This document shows, in pieces, positions 50,684 through 62,466 of a stretch of DNA of 64,000 nt. The notes below the pieces were generated by a model. The model was not told the DNA's origin and did not search any database. It saw nothing but the letters and a program-made list of their open reading frames with translations. This DNA is from Crotophaga sulcirostris (lineage: Eukaryota; Chordata; Aves; Cuculiformes; Crotophagidae), in contig VYZB01000530.1 in the NCBI GenBank assembly GCA_013397455.1, forward strand, positions 220,681 through 284,680. The letters run 5' to 3'. The position numbers and the translations under genes are program-made. Every line of letters begins with the position of its first letter. The first letter of the stretch is position 1.

Positions 50684-50727
50684 TATTGAATAATTGAATA
50701 ATTCAATAAGTTGAATAATTCAATAAA
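50684..50727. repeat. AT-rich palindromic tandem repeat (17-bp unit)
   Basis: Two 17-bp units beginning TTGAATAATTCAATAA (50694-50710 and 50711-50727) follow a partial unit (50686-50693). Each unit is itself nearly palindromic (TTGAATAATTCAA), so the array can fold into several alternative hairpins. Confidence 0.85.
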
Positions 50728-53700
50728 TTACACCTGGGGTTTCTAAGTCTGTTAAAAGAGAAGACACAGTATTTGACATCATTAGAGAAGTAGAATAATT
50801 AATAAAATGTAAATTGCCAATTCAGATTGCATATATTCAGAGCTCAGCTGCAACTCTCAGTTTGTCCAGTCACACATCTAAACAAAACTGTAAGCAACAA
50901 GTACCAAAACTATATAAATATCTGTAGTTACCTTTGTGTTATTTGTCTGTGGCATAATCCATTGTTTGGTTGCAAGTATCATTAATTATTTTTCTGCCAT
51001 TTCATTAAGAATTTATATAGCTGATTTTACACACTTTGTGTGCTCTAACTTATCAGTTATTGTTGTTGATACCAAAAGGGCCATTTTTTAAAGACCTTTT
51101 TTAAAAATTACATATTCTTTAATAATTTTTGTCTACAGTTTTTTTTTCTAAAACGCTGTGCCAAGAGATATAAGACTGAAGTTATGGGTGAGTTGTAAGT
51201 GTGAAAATCAGATTTGTTCCTCAGTGATAATTGTGAGGCAGTTGGGTTTCAGGTCTCTGCCTTTATGCACACCAATATGTATAAGTCATTAATTCCTTGG
51301 GTTGTCCAGTACCTTCCCAGAAATTCGTATGCCCAGATGAACTGATGGACAGGCTTGAAAAAATGAACCAGGCAACTAGCTGATTGAACCTTCTCAATCA
51401 TGTATTTGTCTAATAGTTATGGAAGTCCTCAAAGTGGAAACTTTGGACAGTTTGGCAAATCCTGTTGCGTCTGGTCCAATTTATATACCTAAATGTGCTG
51501 ATTAACATTCTGGGTAGAGTGTCTGAATGAAACACCTATGCCATTCCCTCTACTGACATGACTGAATTGTGCCTAGATGAGAGAACTGCAAATAATCAAT
51601 AGAAACTCTTCCTGCAGAAATAGTTGCACAAGACAATCTTTTGTATGTAGATGTTCATGAGCTGTTTTGTATGCATTTTAGGTGTATCAACTGTGATGAA
51701 TCATGCATGTGGCAGGCTAGTCACATAGAACACCCACGATATGTGATTCTCCACACAAGCATTAAACTGCCAAGATTCAAATAAATTGTTTTCTTGCAAA
51801 AACTAATCACCTGTGCAACAAACACTATTAAAAAGTCAGTCATATAATAACAGGCATCTAATGGCATTTAAGATGCTTGAAAGTATCCTGCTTGGTTTGA
51901 CTCTGCTGAAGACATATTTTTTGCTCTAGCTGCCACGTTACATCCTCCTGTCCCATATTGTCTCGGTTTCTAAGTTCTCCCAAATTGAATTGAATTGATT
52001 ATGTTTTGCAACATATAGAGGTCTTAATGTTTGTTTTACAGATCTGAATTGTTCTATAGGCTCTGTTGTCTACAATGAGAATGCATTATCTATATGCAGA
52101 CACCAAAATTTAAGTATATTGAATCCTACTTCTCATGTCCAGTCAGTTGAATTGTTCTTTTGTATTTCACTAACTCTTGCTTTGGCATCCCTTGACCACA
52201 GTAGGAGCTTACACACCTACTTTTAGACACCTCGGTATCTTGAACTGACTCCAATCTCTAGTGTCTGGTAGTGAGTGACTCAGAAGCTACACAGAAAAAG
52301 GATTTAATATCTGATGAATGTTTAGTGTAATAGAGAAAAATGGGTATTGAGATCTAGTTATTGAAAATTAAATAGAAATATCTACTAAAAATAGTTTTAC
52401 ATTTTTAACACTTAGGGCAGCTAATTATTTGTAGAACTTATTTTGGGAGGTCTTTAAATGAGAATTAAATAACTTTCTGGAAGAAAAAGAAATCTTATTT
52501 TAAATCTTTCCTCTTTTACTTAGAATAGTTAGTTGCTATGGATGTTCTTGCTTCATGTTTTCTGTCATGTTTAGGTTGATTCAAAACCTAAAGCTTTTTC
52601 TTGTTGCTATTTTGATGAGGATGTCACAAACCTTTTTCTTCTCAAGCTAAATATAAAGGAAAATAGTCTTGTCAGTCTGGATAATGGTTCTGCATATTGA
52701 TCAAACATCTTCCTTCTTATATTTTTGAGACAGAAGACTGCATTTTAATATCTATTTAATTATTATTATTATGTCAATCTAAGCAATGATAATTACACTA
52801 TGATTAACATTGTGATTGAGATCTGTGTCGATTTCTTTTCTTCAGATGTTTTTGATGAGTTATCTTTCTGGCTGAAGTGCTGGTACAAATTGCTGGTGCA
52901 GATTTATCATATCTTTAAAGTATTGCAATTTATAATTAAATGCTATATTTTTTGTACAGTAGTAAGTAATGTGAACAAGAATATTCTGCCTCTGTTTGAC
53001 GTTTTTAAAGATCTTTCCTTTCTTTGGACCTGTCTCAACTTCTACATCTATTACCCTGGAGTTTTAATAGTACCTATGTGTTGCGTTTGAAAACTTCCTA
53101 TGTGTACTGAAGCTCCATTAAGAGATTTCTCAGCATACTTTGAGTAATATTGCATTCTCCCCAACTGAATGCAGTGAATAGAAGCTCCTTGAAAAATGCC
53201 TGTTGGAGTAGTGTATTCCCTTACCAGGCTTTAATCAAGGGTAAGAGCTGAAAAGCTTTTTAAGTACTTAAAGCAGGACATTGGTGGACTTCCTATGCTG
53301 ATGCAGCCAAAGTTTTGAGAGTTCTCTACATTTCTCATACAATTTTTGCAAACTTTATTTTAAATACATAATGAAAGTTTTGGCAGGCAGTATGTAAAGA
53401 AATTATTTTATTGTTTCTAAAGTAAAAAATCTTGAGAAAGGAAAGGAAGGAGTATTTTTTCCTTTCACTTTTGACACAAAATAGCCATACACTGTCATCT
53501 TTAAATATTTATTGATCTGTTCTTCTTCACATTTGCCACATTCAATTATACGAATGTGTGTATTAAGATTCTGCTGCAATCTTCTGTTTTCACGACCGCT
53601 TGTGGCACTGCAACACTAAACTCAAAATCAGGAGACCTTCTGGGATCTCCTCTTTGGTCAGCCATCACACTGCTTCATATTCTTGGGCAATTACTATAAA

Positions 53701-55842
53701 CACTGCAGCAACAAATTACTTCCTATTGCATGTCTTTTTACCTCTGAAAGTATTGCCAGGTAGGTAGAGGTAAATTTTGTAGCTGCTCAGTGCAAGGAAG
53801 GAAGAATTAATGAGAACTTACCAGAATTGATCTAAGTTAAGGAAGAGATTTGAATGTACAATCAACAGATACATCTCTAAAGCCCAAACTGGGCCAGCTG
53901 AGACTATCCAGGGTGTGCAGAGGCAGCTGCCCTCAACGAGGATTCAGTCATCAGACAGAGGACAGGTGTAACCATAGAATTTTTTTTTTCAATGCTTGTC
54001 AAGCCAAAGCTGTCGGACACTGTTTTTGTGAGATGACTGAATTTCCAAGGAATTTTTGGTCTGACCAGCTGTTTGACCAGGAATAATAGAAATATGTGTG
54101 CATGCACGTGTGTTTTCCCTGTGAATTCCATGCATTTATTCCCAGTAATTTGATTGGCAACATTGAATAAATAATAAATCAAAGATGGTTTGTATCTAAT
54201 TAGTTACTCCTTTGAGTAACAGAAGCTCACTGGAACAGGTGTGGTCTCCTACTATGTATGCATGTGGTATCATGCTCATCATGCTGGAAGCCTCTAATCA
54301 CTAATGTTTTACAATTAATGAGCAAGACTCAAGCGAGAGATGAATTCAAACAAAAATCATTTGTTCTTTTCCTAAATCTGGATTTAATGGGTCTTAATCT
54401 GATCTCATAGATACATCGTTGGGTAGAGGTAGAGGACCTGAATCTGACCACGTTTTCATTAACCTATGTTTATAAATGAAGTTCCAGTCTTAGAATTCTG
54501 CATGTATTGTGTATGGGCAGTAATATCCTAATTCTAAACCCCAAGTAAAGTCCTTACAGGAAAAAGTATGTAGGGTGGGATATGTATTGTTCCCCTGCTA
54601 AATCTACTGTTCATTCGCTCTTACTTGACTGAGATATCATTCCACTTCAAATTGTTATTGATTTTTCACATAATCTGTTAATCTTTTTGGATGTAATGTA
54701 TTGATGAGTTTATGATGAACCTAGTATAAAAGTAATAAAGATTTAAAAAATTAGAGTATTTTTCTTAATGGACATATGTTGTCCTTAATTGTAGATTAGA
54801 AAAAAAGACACTTTTCAGCGTGGTCAGCAATGTAAAATCAGAATAATAATAACAAAAAGGTTTAGAATCTATCCTCCTATTACTATTATGATATAGCTAC
54901 TTATGTTCAAGAAGCACTCAGAATCATTTTTTCTAAAACACTCAAGGTGATTGCCAATAGGTTTAGATTCCAAATTCATGGTGTCAGGAGACAGAAAAAG
55001 CAAAACCGTTGCTGGCTTCATACTAAGACTTTAGGAATTCAGAGTAAAATGAAAAACACCTAGGAGCAGTTATTCACTTTATGTTGTATAGCTAATGGTT
55101 AAAGGTAGAAGTAATGCACAATTCTGCACAGAAGTAAAAACTTACACAACTCTCGATGTTGACTAACTTCAGTAGGGTACCATTAAATTATAACAAAGTT
55201 CATTTTGTTAGCTTTTAATAGTCTTTCTTATGACAGTTTGGTTTTGACTAGCAACAATATGTGATCGCTACTACCAGGGCATTCAATTTCTCCTCAAATT
55301 AATTTAAATCTTCCCATGTAATTTAAATTTTTTATTTGTCATTGTCAATGTAACATCAATTATTTCTGGCCCTGCCCTCAATTTGGCTGCAAGAATCCAT
55401 CTCTTGGAACTGTTTAAAAACTTGTTAGGAATTTTAGGAAGGGATACTAAAGCAATCTAATGATAATTATTTTTGTCATTGTCAGCTTGAGTAATCACGT
55501 AGCCTTTGTAACGAAGTCCAATAATAGTGCTATATTTTTCAGAAATATGAGTTGGATAAACTAAAAACATAAAATGTGAATTGGTTAGAAGTCTCTAAAC
55601 AAACAAAGGATTTAATTAACATACGTGGATGCTCTACTTTGTAGACAGGAGAGTTAATTTTCATATCTTTGTTTAGCATCTCATGAACTCCAGAAACTCA
55701 TCTATTTTCTTTCATTATTTTTTGCTTAGATTGAATTTTCTTATTAATTTTCTTTCTTTATCAGAAGTACTAATGCCATAGTTTGATAACTATTTAGCAA
55801 GTATTCTGACAATGGCAATACTTATTCTTGCTCTCTCTTCAG

Positions 55843-55911
55843 TCTCCATATTCATGATGAACACATTCCCTTCTGCTGTGACCCAGCCTGGACAGTCCAG
55901 GGGTCATTGGG
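55843..55911 (+). other. Candidate exon, 69 bp, splice-site bounded
   Basis: A pyrimidine-rich CTTGCTCTCTCTTCAG acceptor (ending 55842) and a GGG/GTAAGA donor (GT at 55912) enclose 69 bp that is more GC-rich than the flanks. Two of the three frames are open across it, so it would keep frame. I recognise no protein. It may be a chance pairing of splice-like motifs. Confidence 0.15.
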
Positions 55912-56068
55912 GTAAGACCCTGGTTCTCCCCATAAAATTTACAGGTTCTGTACCCACTGGGCTAAATGAAGGCAAAACAATGCCAAATGATTGGTCCAAA
56001 AATGAATTTGTGTACAGGCATTCTTAGGAATAACGTTGGCATTGACTTGCTAAATTTGTGCTAAGAAT

Positions 56069-56118
56069 GAAGAAAGAAAGAGAGAAAAGGGAGGAAAAAG
56101 GAGAGAGAGAGGAAAGAG
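56069..56118. repeat. 50-nt uninterrupted polypurine run (GA-rich)
   Basis: Every plus-strand base from 56069 to 56118 is A or G, with GAAA, GAGA and GGAAA sub-repeats. Such tracts can form triplex DNA. Confidence 0.95.
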
Positions 56119-57256
56119 CAAGAATACCACCTGGGCTCTGTTCCTTTTCTTCTCCTCACAGAATGGTGGGCAGGCACAAATGGCCCCTCTTGCAGTGTAT
56201 TATTTATAGTTTTTGGTAGACCTCTGCAATTCTATGAAAGCTCTGGAACTGAGTTGAGGGGGGATGCTCTTGTGGTACTGTTACATGAAAAGAAGAGGCA
56301 TCCAAATCTTTTTGCTGAGAGGATCAAGTATGAATTCATCTCATCTCAATTTTCTCACTGATCTGTTTTTGCAGAGAATTCAATATTGTTTTCTCACTTC
56401 TTTGCTTTACTTTCCTAATTTTATAGAGGAATTTTCTACCTGTGGATGTATGCATAACCAATTTAGAGTAGAGAGAAGAAACTTCCGAACAGGAATGAGT
56501 AAGAAGTAGAGAGACAGGTATTTAGTCTCTGGATCTGACCACCTTGCTCTAGAGCTTGACACAAATCCAGTGTGATTTACATTCTCTATGCATATCTTCC
56601 CTTTACACAGAAGACCTGCTAATCCAGAAACGTCCTTCTCTTCTATCAGTATTGAGCTGAATGTGACTATGGCTTAGGCACACTGATAACTGTCTGCCTG
56701 GAAAGGAACTAAAACAAGTATTACAGTTTTCATTTGAATACCTAAATGTTAGAGGTCAATCAGGAGTGCTTTATCCCAAGACTCACTCTTTCAGAACATT
56801 GAAGCAGGTTTGTGTCTGTGATGAACTGTGGTCAGAGAATGGACTTATTAAAAACCTTTGTGCAAGAACAAAGCTGTTTAGATAAAACTTACGTTTTCCT
56901 GTGATCATTCATGCACCTCAGATACAGTGAGAAGGAAAAGAGACACTACTAGCATTCAGAAAAAAAATTATGTAGGCTAGGACTGTGTTTAAGAGACAAA
57001 GGCAGAAATAACTTGACATACAGCTTGAAGGCAAGGAAGTCTCCAATAACATACAAAGAACATCTTCTGAGGGCAAAGTGGCTATTGATGTAAATATAGT
57101 GTTGCCATGACATGCAAAAAATTATAGTGTCAGAAATGAGGCTTGCCAGGCTTTGTCTGAAGTTGTGTTTGCCTACATGGGGTTTTGTTTTAGTTTCTTA
57201 GCTATAAAAGCCATTTTCTAATGACCACGTAGATATTGCATGGTTAATTTTATATT

Positions 57257-57447
57257 TGAATCATAGAATCATAGAATGGTTTGGATAAGAAGGGACCTTA
57301 AAGATCATCTATTTCCAACCTCCCTGCCTTGCCACTAGATCAGGTTTCTCCAAGTCTCATCCAATCTGGCCTTGAACATCTCCCTGTCTAGGGTTTCCAT
57401 GACTTCTCTGGGCAACATCTTCCAGTGTCTCACCACCACATTAAGAT
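57257..57447 (-). mobile_element. CR1 LINE 3' fragment (about 190 bp)
   Basis: The plus strand shows TGAATCATAGAATCATAGAA (octamer tail), GGTTTGGATAAGAAGGGACC, GATCATCTATTTCCAACCTC, TCCAATCTGGCCTTGAACATC and CTTCCAGTGTCTCACCACC, the antisense of a standard avian CR1 3' UTR and ORF2 end. The copy is truncated at about 57447 and has no coding capacity. Confidence 0.93.
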
Positions 57448-58859
57448 ACAGTTGACCAAACCAACAAATTAGTAGGAGATGTTTTTGTTCTTAAGTAATG
57501 ATTTATCTGTATTTTGCTGAGGGGTTAGTGTCTGTTTATTGGGTTCACATCTTGTGTCTAAAGTCTGCATCTCTTTAATTCACCTGTTTATACTACTTTT
57601 AAGTGTTTAGTTTATGTTTGGGACACGTATTAAAATTAAGATTCATTCACATCATTTCAATCAGCATATACATCTTCTTTTCAATACATATCTAAAGATC
57701 CCAAATGGGTTAACTGATTTAGACAAACTGCCTGTTGTTTTCCTGCCAACCACAATCAGGTGTACAGACTCCTCAACCCTCAAGGTAAGAAAGAAATGAA
57801 GAATGCTGTGACTAACGGAATTTAATAGATTTAGATCTGACCTTAGTCTTTGTCTTCTCTGTCGCCTTGTCTTCTCTTGAGTCCTCATGTCAGAGATGCT
57901 CCTCCTTATTACATCTCTCACAGTGGGCTCCTTGGCCCCTTCGTAGTGGCTGTCACTGAAAGGACATGCTATGGAGAGTGTTGAGGCAGATTTCATCTCT
58001 GTGTTGCACAGCTCAGTGATTTAGTAGGTTCAGCAATGTGACATACTGAATCAGCTCTGCTACTGATGTTAGAAGTATCTGACTACTTGGTGATTATGTG
58101 TGGATTGGTTGAAAAGGTTATGCTACATTAGAGGAAAATGAGGGTAGTCAAGTACACTAAAGTGGTGTGAAAATCCCAAACCGCCTTAGAACATTTCAAT
58201 AAACTTTTTTATCAAGCTGCATACAGTGATGCTTCTAGAAAAATATCCTTTCAGATGCTAAATCCTTTGGAATACATCAAATAATACGTCTAGATAGTGT
58301 TAAATAATGGGGATTATTGCCTTCTCGTCTCGGACAGAAGCAAAAACAGAGATGAAAAACGTGCCACCCATTGCTGCAGATTCTTTCAGCTGGATGTAAA
58401 AATTATTTAGGCTAATTATTTTGCAGATGCTTTACCCTGTACTACAAGTTACACATTAGAAGTACTTTGCAACAAAACAATTTGATATTTATGGCTATGG
58501 GACTCTCTTCAGGGATTGAAGACTGCTAAGCAGGGACGAGACCGCTTGGCCACACAGGGCAAAAGCATTTTTTGGCAACTGTCTCGCTTTCCTGGTGAGG
58601 CAAGCTTTAAAGTAGAAATAACAGTGAAGGGAGATGACAATCTTCAGTCAAGTGAGAAAACAGTGAACCAGATTGTCAAGTAAAGGGTTCAGGATGGTGT
58701 GGACAAGACAGATTTCATAATCAACAAAAACAGAGCAGAAAAAGGCTTATCCAAATTGTACTAACACAAATAAGGGAAAGGCAAGAGGACAGCATAGTGA
58801 GTTTGTTGAGTACCAGACATCAACCACTCCACCTTCTGAACAGGAGAGGATGAGAAAAT
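57448..58859. other. Unique non-coding sequence
   Basis: I see no repeat or gene. A CAAG/GTAAGAAAG donor-like site lies at about 57780-57790. The balanced composition of 58300-58640 suggests a possible conserved non-coding element, which only alignment could show. The 111-codon minus frame at 57661-57996 has no recognised domain. Confidence 0.6.
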
Positions 58860-59417
58860 AAGATGGACAAACTCATGGGTCAAGATTAAGACAGGGGGTT
58901 CACTTAACAATTACATTATGGGCAAAACAGACCTGACTGAGAAAACTAACTTAATTTATTGCCAAATAAAATAGATTTGGATAGTGAGAAAAACAAACAA
59001 ACCAACAACTTAAAGAAAAAATAGAGAAAAGAGAAAGAGAAAAGGAAAGAAAAAATATCTACACTACCTACACACACACACACACACTCCTCCGTTTCCC
59101 AGGCTCAACTTCACTCCTTTCTCATCTCCTTTACCTTCTCCCTGTCCCTGAAGTGATGTAGTGGATTGGGGGAAATGAGAGGTTATGGTACGTCCCAAAC
59201 TGTTTTGAAAGGGTATTTTTTTCTTTCTGAAACCTGTTTTTCCTGAGACACTGCTGTCTTGGCTGCGAGGCCTACCTGTGCCTTGTGGCGGGTCAGTTGG
59301 AGCTGGCTGGAAAAGGCTGTGTCCATCACAGGTCAGCCCTTGCCTCTCTTGACAGAGGCTGCCATGCAGCCACCACCACCAGTGCCTGGGCACAGACATC
59401 CAATACAATAACACAAC
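58860..59417 (-). mobile_element. ERV-related interspersed repeat (antisense), degraded
   Basis: On the plus strand the sequence shows CTCATGGGTCAAGATTAAGA, GGTTCACTTAACAATTAC, GGGCAAAACAGACC, TTAATTTATTGCCAAATAAA, TAGATTTGGATAGTGAGAAA and CCCAGGCTCAACTTCACTCC. Further right come GGCGGGTCAGTTGGAGCTGG, ACAGAGGCTGCCATGCAGCC and CATCCAATACAATAA. I recognise this order as the antisense of an ERV/LTR-associated repeat common in bird genomes; the match is from memory. It is interrupted by a purine-rich stretch and a (CA)9 microsatellite. Read on the minus strand, AATAAA occurs near 58955-58965. The 116-codon minus frame (59064-59414) is a by-product. Confidence 0.6.
59070..59087. repeat. (CA)9 microsatellite
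   Basis: Nine CA dinucleotides in an A-rich context, inside the ERV-related repeat. Likely polymorphic. Confidence 0.95.
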
Positions 59418-62037
59418 ATAATTAGGATACAGTGGGAGGGAAGTATTTCGTTATTATTATGAAACCATATTCACTAGTGTAATTTTGATATGCTATTATA
59501 TTGTACTTTCAAAAATATTCTTGTACTCACATAAGATCTATATGATAATCAAAAATTGGTCATGAATGGCCAAGACCTCCAAAATTAGGCGTGATTTCTG
59601 CAATAGTTACATTCTTCTCAAGTCAGCTATGTACGTTTAATGATCAAGCCATTGTGCAGGCTCTCTGTGCCAATTAAAAGAAAAAGTTGTTAAAATTTTG
59701 TAGCAAAAGTAATAAAATAATATTGGAAAGTACATGACCTGCAGCCAGAATACATTCACTGTGCAGACTTCAACTCATGTTGGTCTCTGGAGATGCATAT
59801 GATCACCAACAAATTGAAGGTTTTAGGTTTTTCTAATTGCTTGTTGTCAGTGCATAGAGGTTGTATTTCAGACCATGAATTTTAAGTTGTCCATCCTTCC
59901 TTTGTTTCCTAATTATATGCATATGCGTGAGAAAGGGATAGAGTCAAACTGAGTTTAGAAGTTGCACTAATACCTCTTGAATTACATATCATAAATTTAT
60001 TTGTGTTCTAAGATTTTTTGACATATAAGCATAGAAAGAAGAGAATCTTGCTTGTCTTACAGGTTCAGCCGAGATCTCTATTGTTGTGTTTTAGGTGAAC
60101 TAGCATGCCTTTTCTTTCCCTAGTCTTCAATAAACTTTTTATGTACAGTAACATTTTTGAGATCCAGTTCTATATCCTAGGTAGTGTTTTCTGCCATAAG
60201 TAAATTTAGCCTTAATAATAAGTAGAAACATCCTAAAATAATGAGCCTTTTATTTGAGGATCTAAAAGTGCTGAATTTTCCAACAACTGGGAATGGAGTA
60301 GTGTACTGAAACACAAGACACTCATTGTATTTGAATCATTAAAAGACAACAGATGAGAGACAAACGAAAGCAGTAACCAAAACACAGAGTTTTCAGAGAG
60401 ACCACATTCTACAGATGTCTAAATAAGTGTCATTCTCACTGCTGCAGCTATTTTTCCTGCAGTTCAGAGCTCAGAACCATTGAATTCCTGTGAAAACATA
60501 TTGGTCTTAGCAGTGAAAAAGAATTCATAACTTCTGAAACATAAAAAAAAAAGCAGATGTGAAACCCTATCCCAAGTAAAGTTAAATTACAACTCTGAAA
60601 GTTGTAGTTTGGAAACAATATAGAGCATCCGGAGCTTTTTATGCTTTTGCCTTCCTACTCAAGTGACACTGAAGTGGACCCTCTGGAGACACTTAAAAGA
60701 AGAAGGCTCTTAAGAAGAATTGCTTATATAAAACTTAAAAAGAAACTAGCATGCTAATTAAATAACTTCGAAATATTTTGTTTTGCTTTCAGCCTGTTAT
60801 TAAACAAAACTAAAACATGATGGGACACTTAAATTAAGTGTAAGAATCAAAATTCTTATTTCTTGGAGAGTTATGGTCAAATTCTTACAAAATTATATTC
60901 CCAGGACATTCTAGTTCAGATGAGTTACAAACAACACAAAGCAAATAATAAAAGGAACTTTAATAATTTGGCTAAAAAAAAAGAAAACAAGTCGTATAAT
61001 TTAAGCATGTTTGCCAAAATTGAATGCCAATTATTGTTAGATTTGTTTAAGAGCTGGTTGAGCAATACAAAAGTATTCTTCTGAGAAATAATTTGATAAA
61101 TATTTTGTTGACAGGATCAGTATTAATGTACATCTGCTTTGTCAAAAACAGCAAGTAGCTATGGCATAAAGGAAAAAAAAACACATTAATTTGCAGGATC
61201 ACGGCCTAAAAATTCTGTGAAAGCATAAGTGAAGATTTGTATTCGTAAACATATTATTTTCAGCAAAAGCTGTTATTTCAGTTGTTCCACAAGTTCCACC
61301 AGACCAAGGCACAGTAGCTCCAAACAGTAAGCCTTTCATTATTTCAATATGTTGTGTTCTCAAATATCAACACATTAGGGCAAAATATAAGCCTATTGGC
61401 AATGTTATTTGCTGTCTCTTTCACTCTTCCTTTTCTATTGCAAGCACAATGATAAGAATAATGAAATTACTATCTTCAAAATCAGTTTATGGGAAATGCC
61501 ACATTTGGGATAATGATATCGAAATAGTTTAAATTGTTGTCATTAAAATTCATCTTATTATCTAAATCAAAATGGAAACTTCACAAAGGAGACTTGTAGG
61601 ATAGATGATTAGTTTCTATACTTTCATTGTGTTGATTCTCCAGCAATCAATATTATGGTCTTGCATAATTAATAGAACTTAAATTCACATGGTAAATCTG
61701 TTTTTTCTGATTTGAATACTTTCTTTCTCTTTCTCAGAAAGTGAGTTCTCTTTGCTCTGGTCACTGTGCATGTGAATACTGATGCATTTATAACACCCAG
61801 TCTAGAAGCAATACCAAACAATCATAAGCTTTTCTTGATACACGAGATATTATCCTCGGTTTATAGACAGGCTCTAAATTCCACGAATGTAACTGTTGCA
61901 AGAACTGTAAGTAACATCAGTGTTGAAAAAACTGATTCAACATAGATAAAACAATTAGATATATCATTTGTGAATGTGTCTGTATGTTCCACTAAATCAT
62001 TTGACTTGTTGCCCAGTCCTGCAATCAGGATGTTACT
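59418..62037. other. Unique AT-rich non-coding sequence
   Basis: Nothing is recognisable apart from the candidate exon at 61264-61326. The 73-codon frame at 60863-61084 (plus) is lysine/asparagine-rich, as expected of chance frames in AT-rich DNA. Confidence 0.6.
61264..61326 (+). CDS. Candidate 63-nt coding exon of an unidentified gene
   Basis: An ATTATTTTCAG acceptor (AG at 61262-61263) and a GTAAGC donor (GT at 61327) bound 63 nt, a multiple of three. One frame (from 61266) is open and reads KAVISVVPQVPPDQGTVAPN, a composition (P, V, Q, D, few AT-driven residues) that stands out from the lysine/asparagine/isoleucine-rich chance frames nearby. The frame starting at 61264 contains a stop; the one from 61265 is open but serine-rich. 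I do not recognise the protein. A length divisible by three would allow it to be a cassette exon. The acceptor's pyrimidine tract is short. It may still be chance. Confidence 0.25.
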
Positions 62038-62435
62038 TGCTGATAGAAAGGAGCGACTGAGGGAGCTGGGGCTGTTTAGTCTGGAGAAGAGGAGGCTCAG
62101 GGGTGACCTTATTGCTCTCTATGACTACCTAAAAGGAGGTTGTAGTCAAGCGGGCGTTGGTCTCTTCTCACAGGTGACCAGTGACAGAACTAGAGGACAC
62201 GGACTTAAGCTTTGTCAGGGGAGGTTTAGACTTGATGTTAGGAAGAAGTTCTTCACTGAAAGGGTGATTGGCCACTGGAATGCGCTGCCCAGGGAGGTGG
62301 TGGAGTCGCCGACCCTGGATGTGTTTAAGGGAAGACTGGATGAGGCACTCAGTGCCATGGTTTAGGTGATGGGATGGTGTTAGTGTTGGCTTATAGGTTG
62401 GACTTGATGATCTCAGAGGTCCCTTCCAACCTTGT
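62038..62435 (+). mobile_element. CR1 LINE 3' fragment with open ORF2 C-terminus
   Basis: The element starts at about 62038 and encodes the last roughly 105 residues of CR1 ORF2 in one uninterrupted frame, ending at the normal AMV stop (TAG at 62363-62365). Recognisable parts are [54 protein letters not shown] and [11 protein letters not shown]. The 3' UTR with TTGGCTTATAGGTTGGACTTG and GATCTCAGAGGTCCC follows. The absence of stops and the good fit to the consensus-like sequence suggest that it is the youngest CR1 in the window. The frame has no start or catalytic domain, so it makes no functional protein. An upstream extension of the frame to 61970 is fortuitous. Confidence 0.93.
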
Positions 62436-62466
62436 AAGAAAAAAATCAAAAAAAAAATCAAATCAA
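62436..62466 (+). repeat. A-rich tail (AAAAAATC units) after the CR1
   Basis: Where octamers of the ACTGTGAT or ATTCTATG type are expected, the sequence is AAGAAAAAAATC followed by a longer A-run with ATC and two CAAAT-like units. It is either an atypical CR1 tail or an A-rich target site. Confidence 0.7.

Larger units (their letters stand above)
41346..57256. other. 16-kb unique AT-rich region almost free of recognisable repeats
   Basis: No CR1 or LTR is recognisable between 41.35 and 57.26 kb. The region holds only small structures, listed separately: a hairpin at 43061, a 19-bp duplication at 45431, a GC-richer island at 46390, a promoter-like cluster at 47302, simple sequence at 48598 and 56069, a palindromic ancestral motif at 50369, an AT palindrome array at 50684, and a possible exon at 55843. 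All open frames (at most 96 codons, 52800-53090) lack recognisable domains. Confidence 0.6.

Noticed and set aside
57736..57790. 25-nt exon bounded by ATCAG and CAAG/GTAAGAAAG
   Set aside because: The donor is good but the acceptor lacks a proper pyrimidine tract, and the segment is too short to judge.
57661..57996. 111-codon minus-strand frame with an arginine-rich middle
   Set aside because: No recognisable family, no splice or promoter context, and its length is not unusual for 64 kb of sequence read in six frames.
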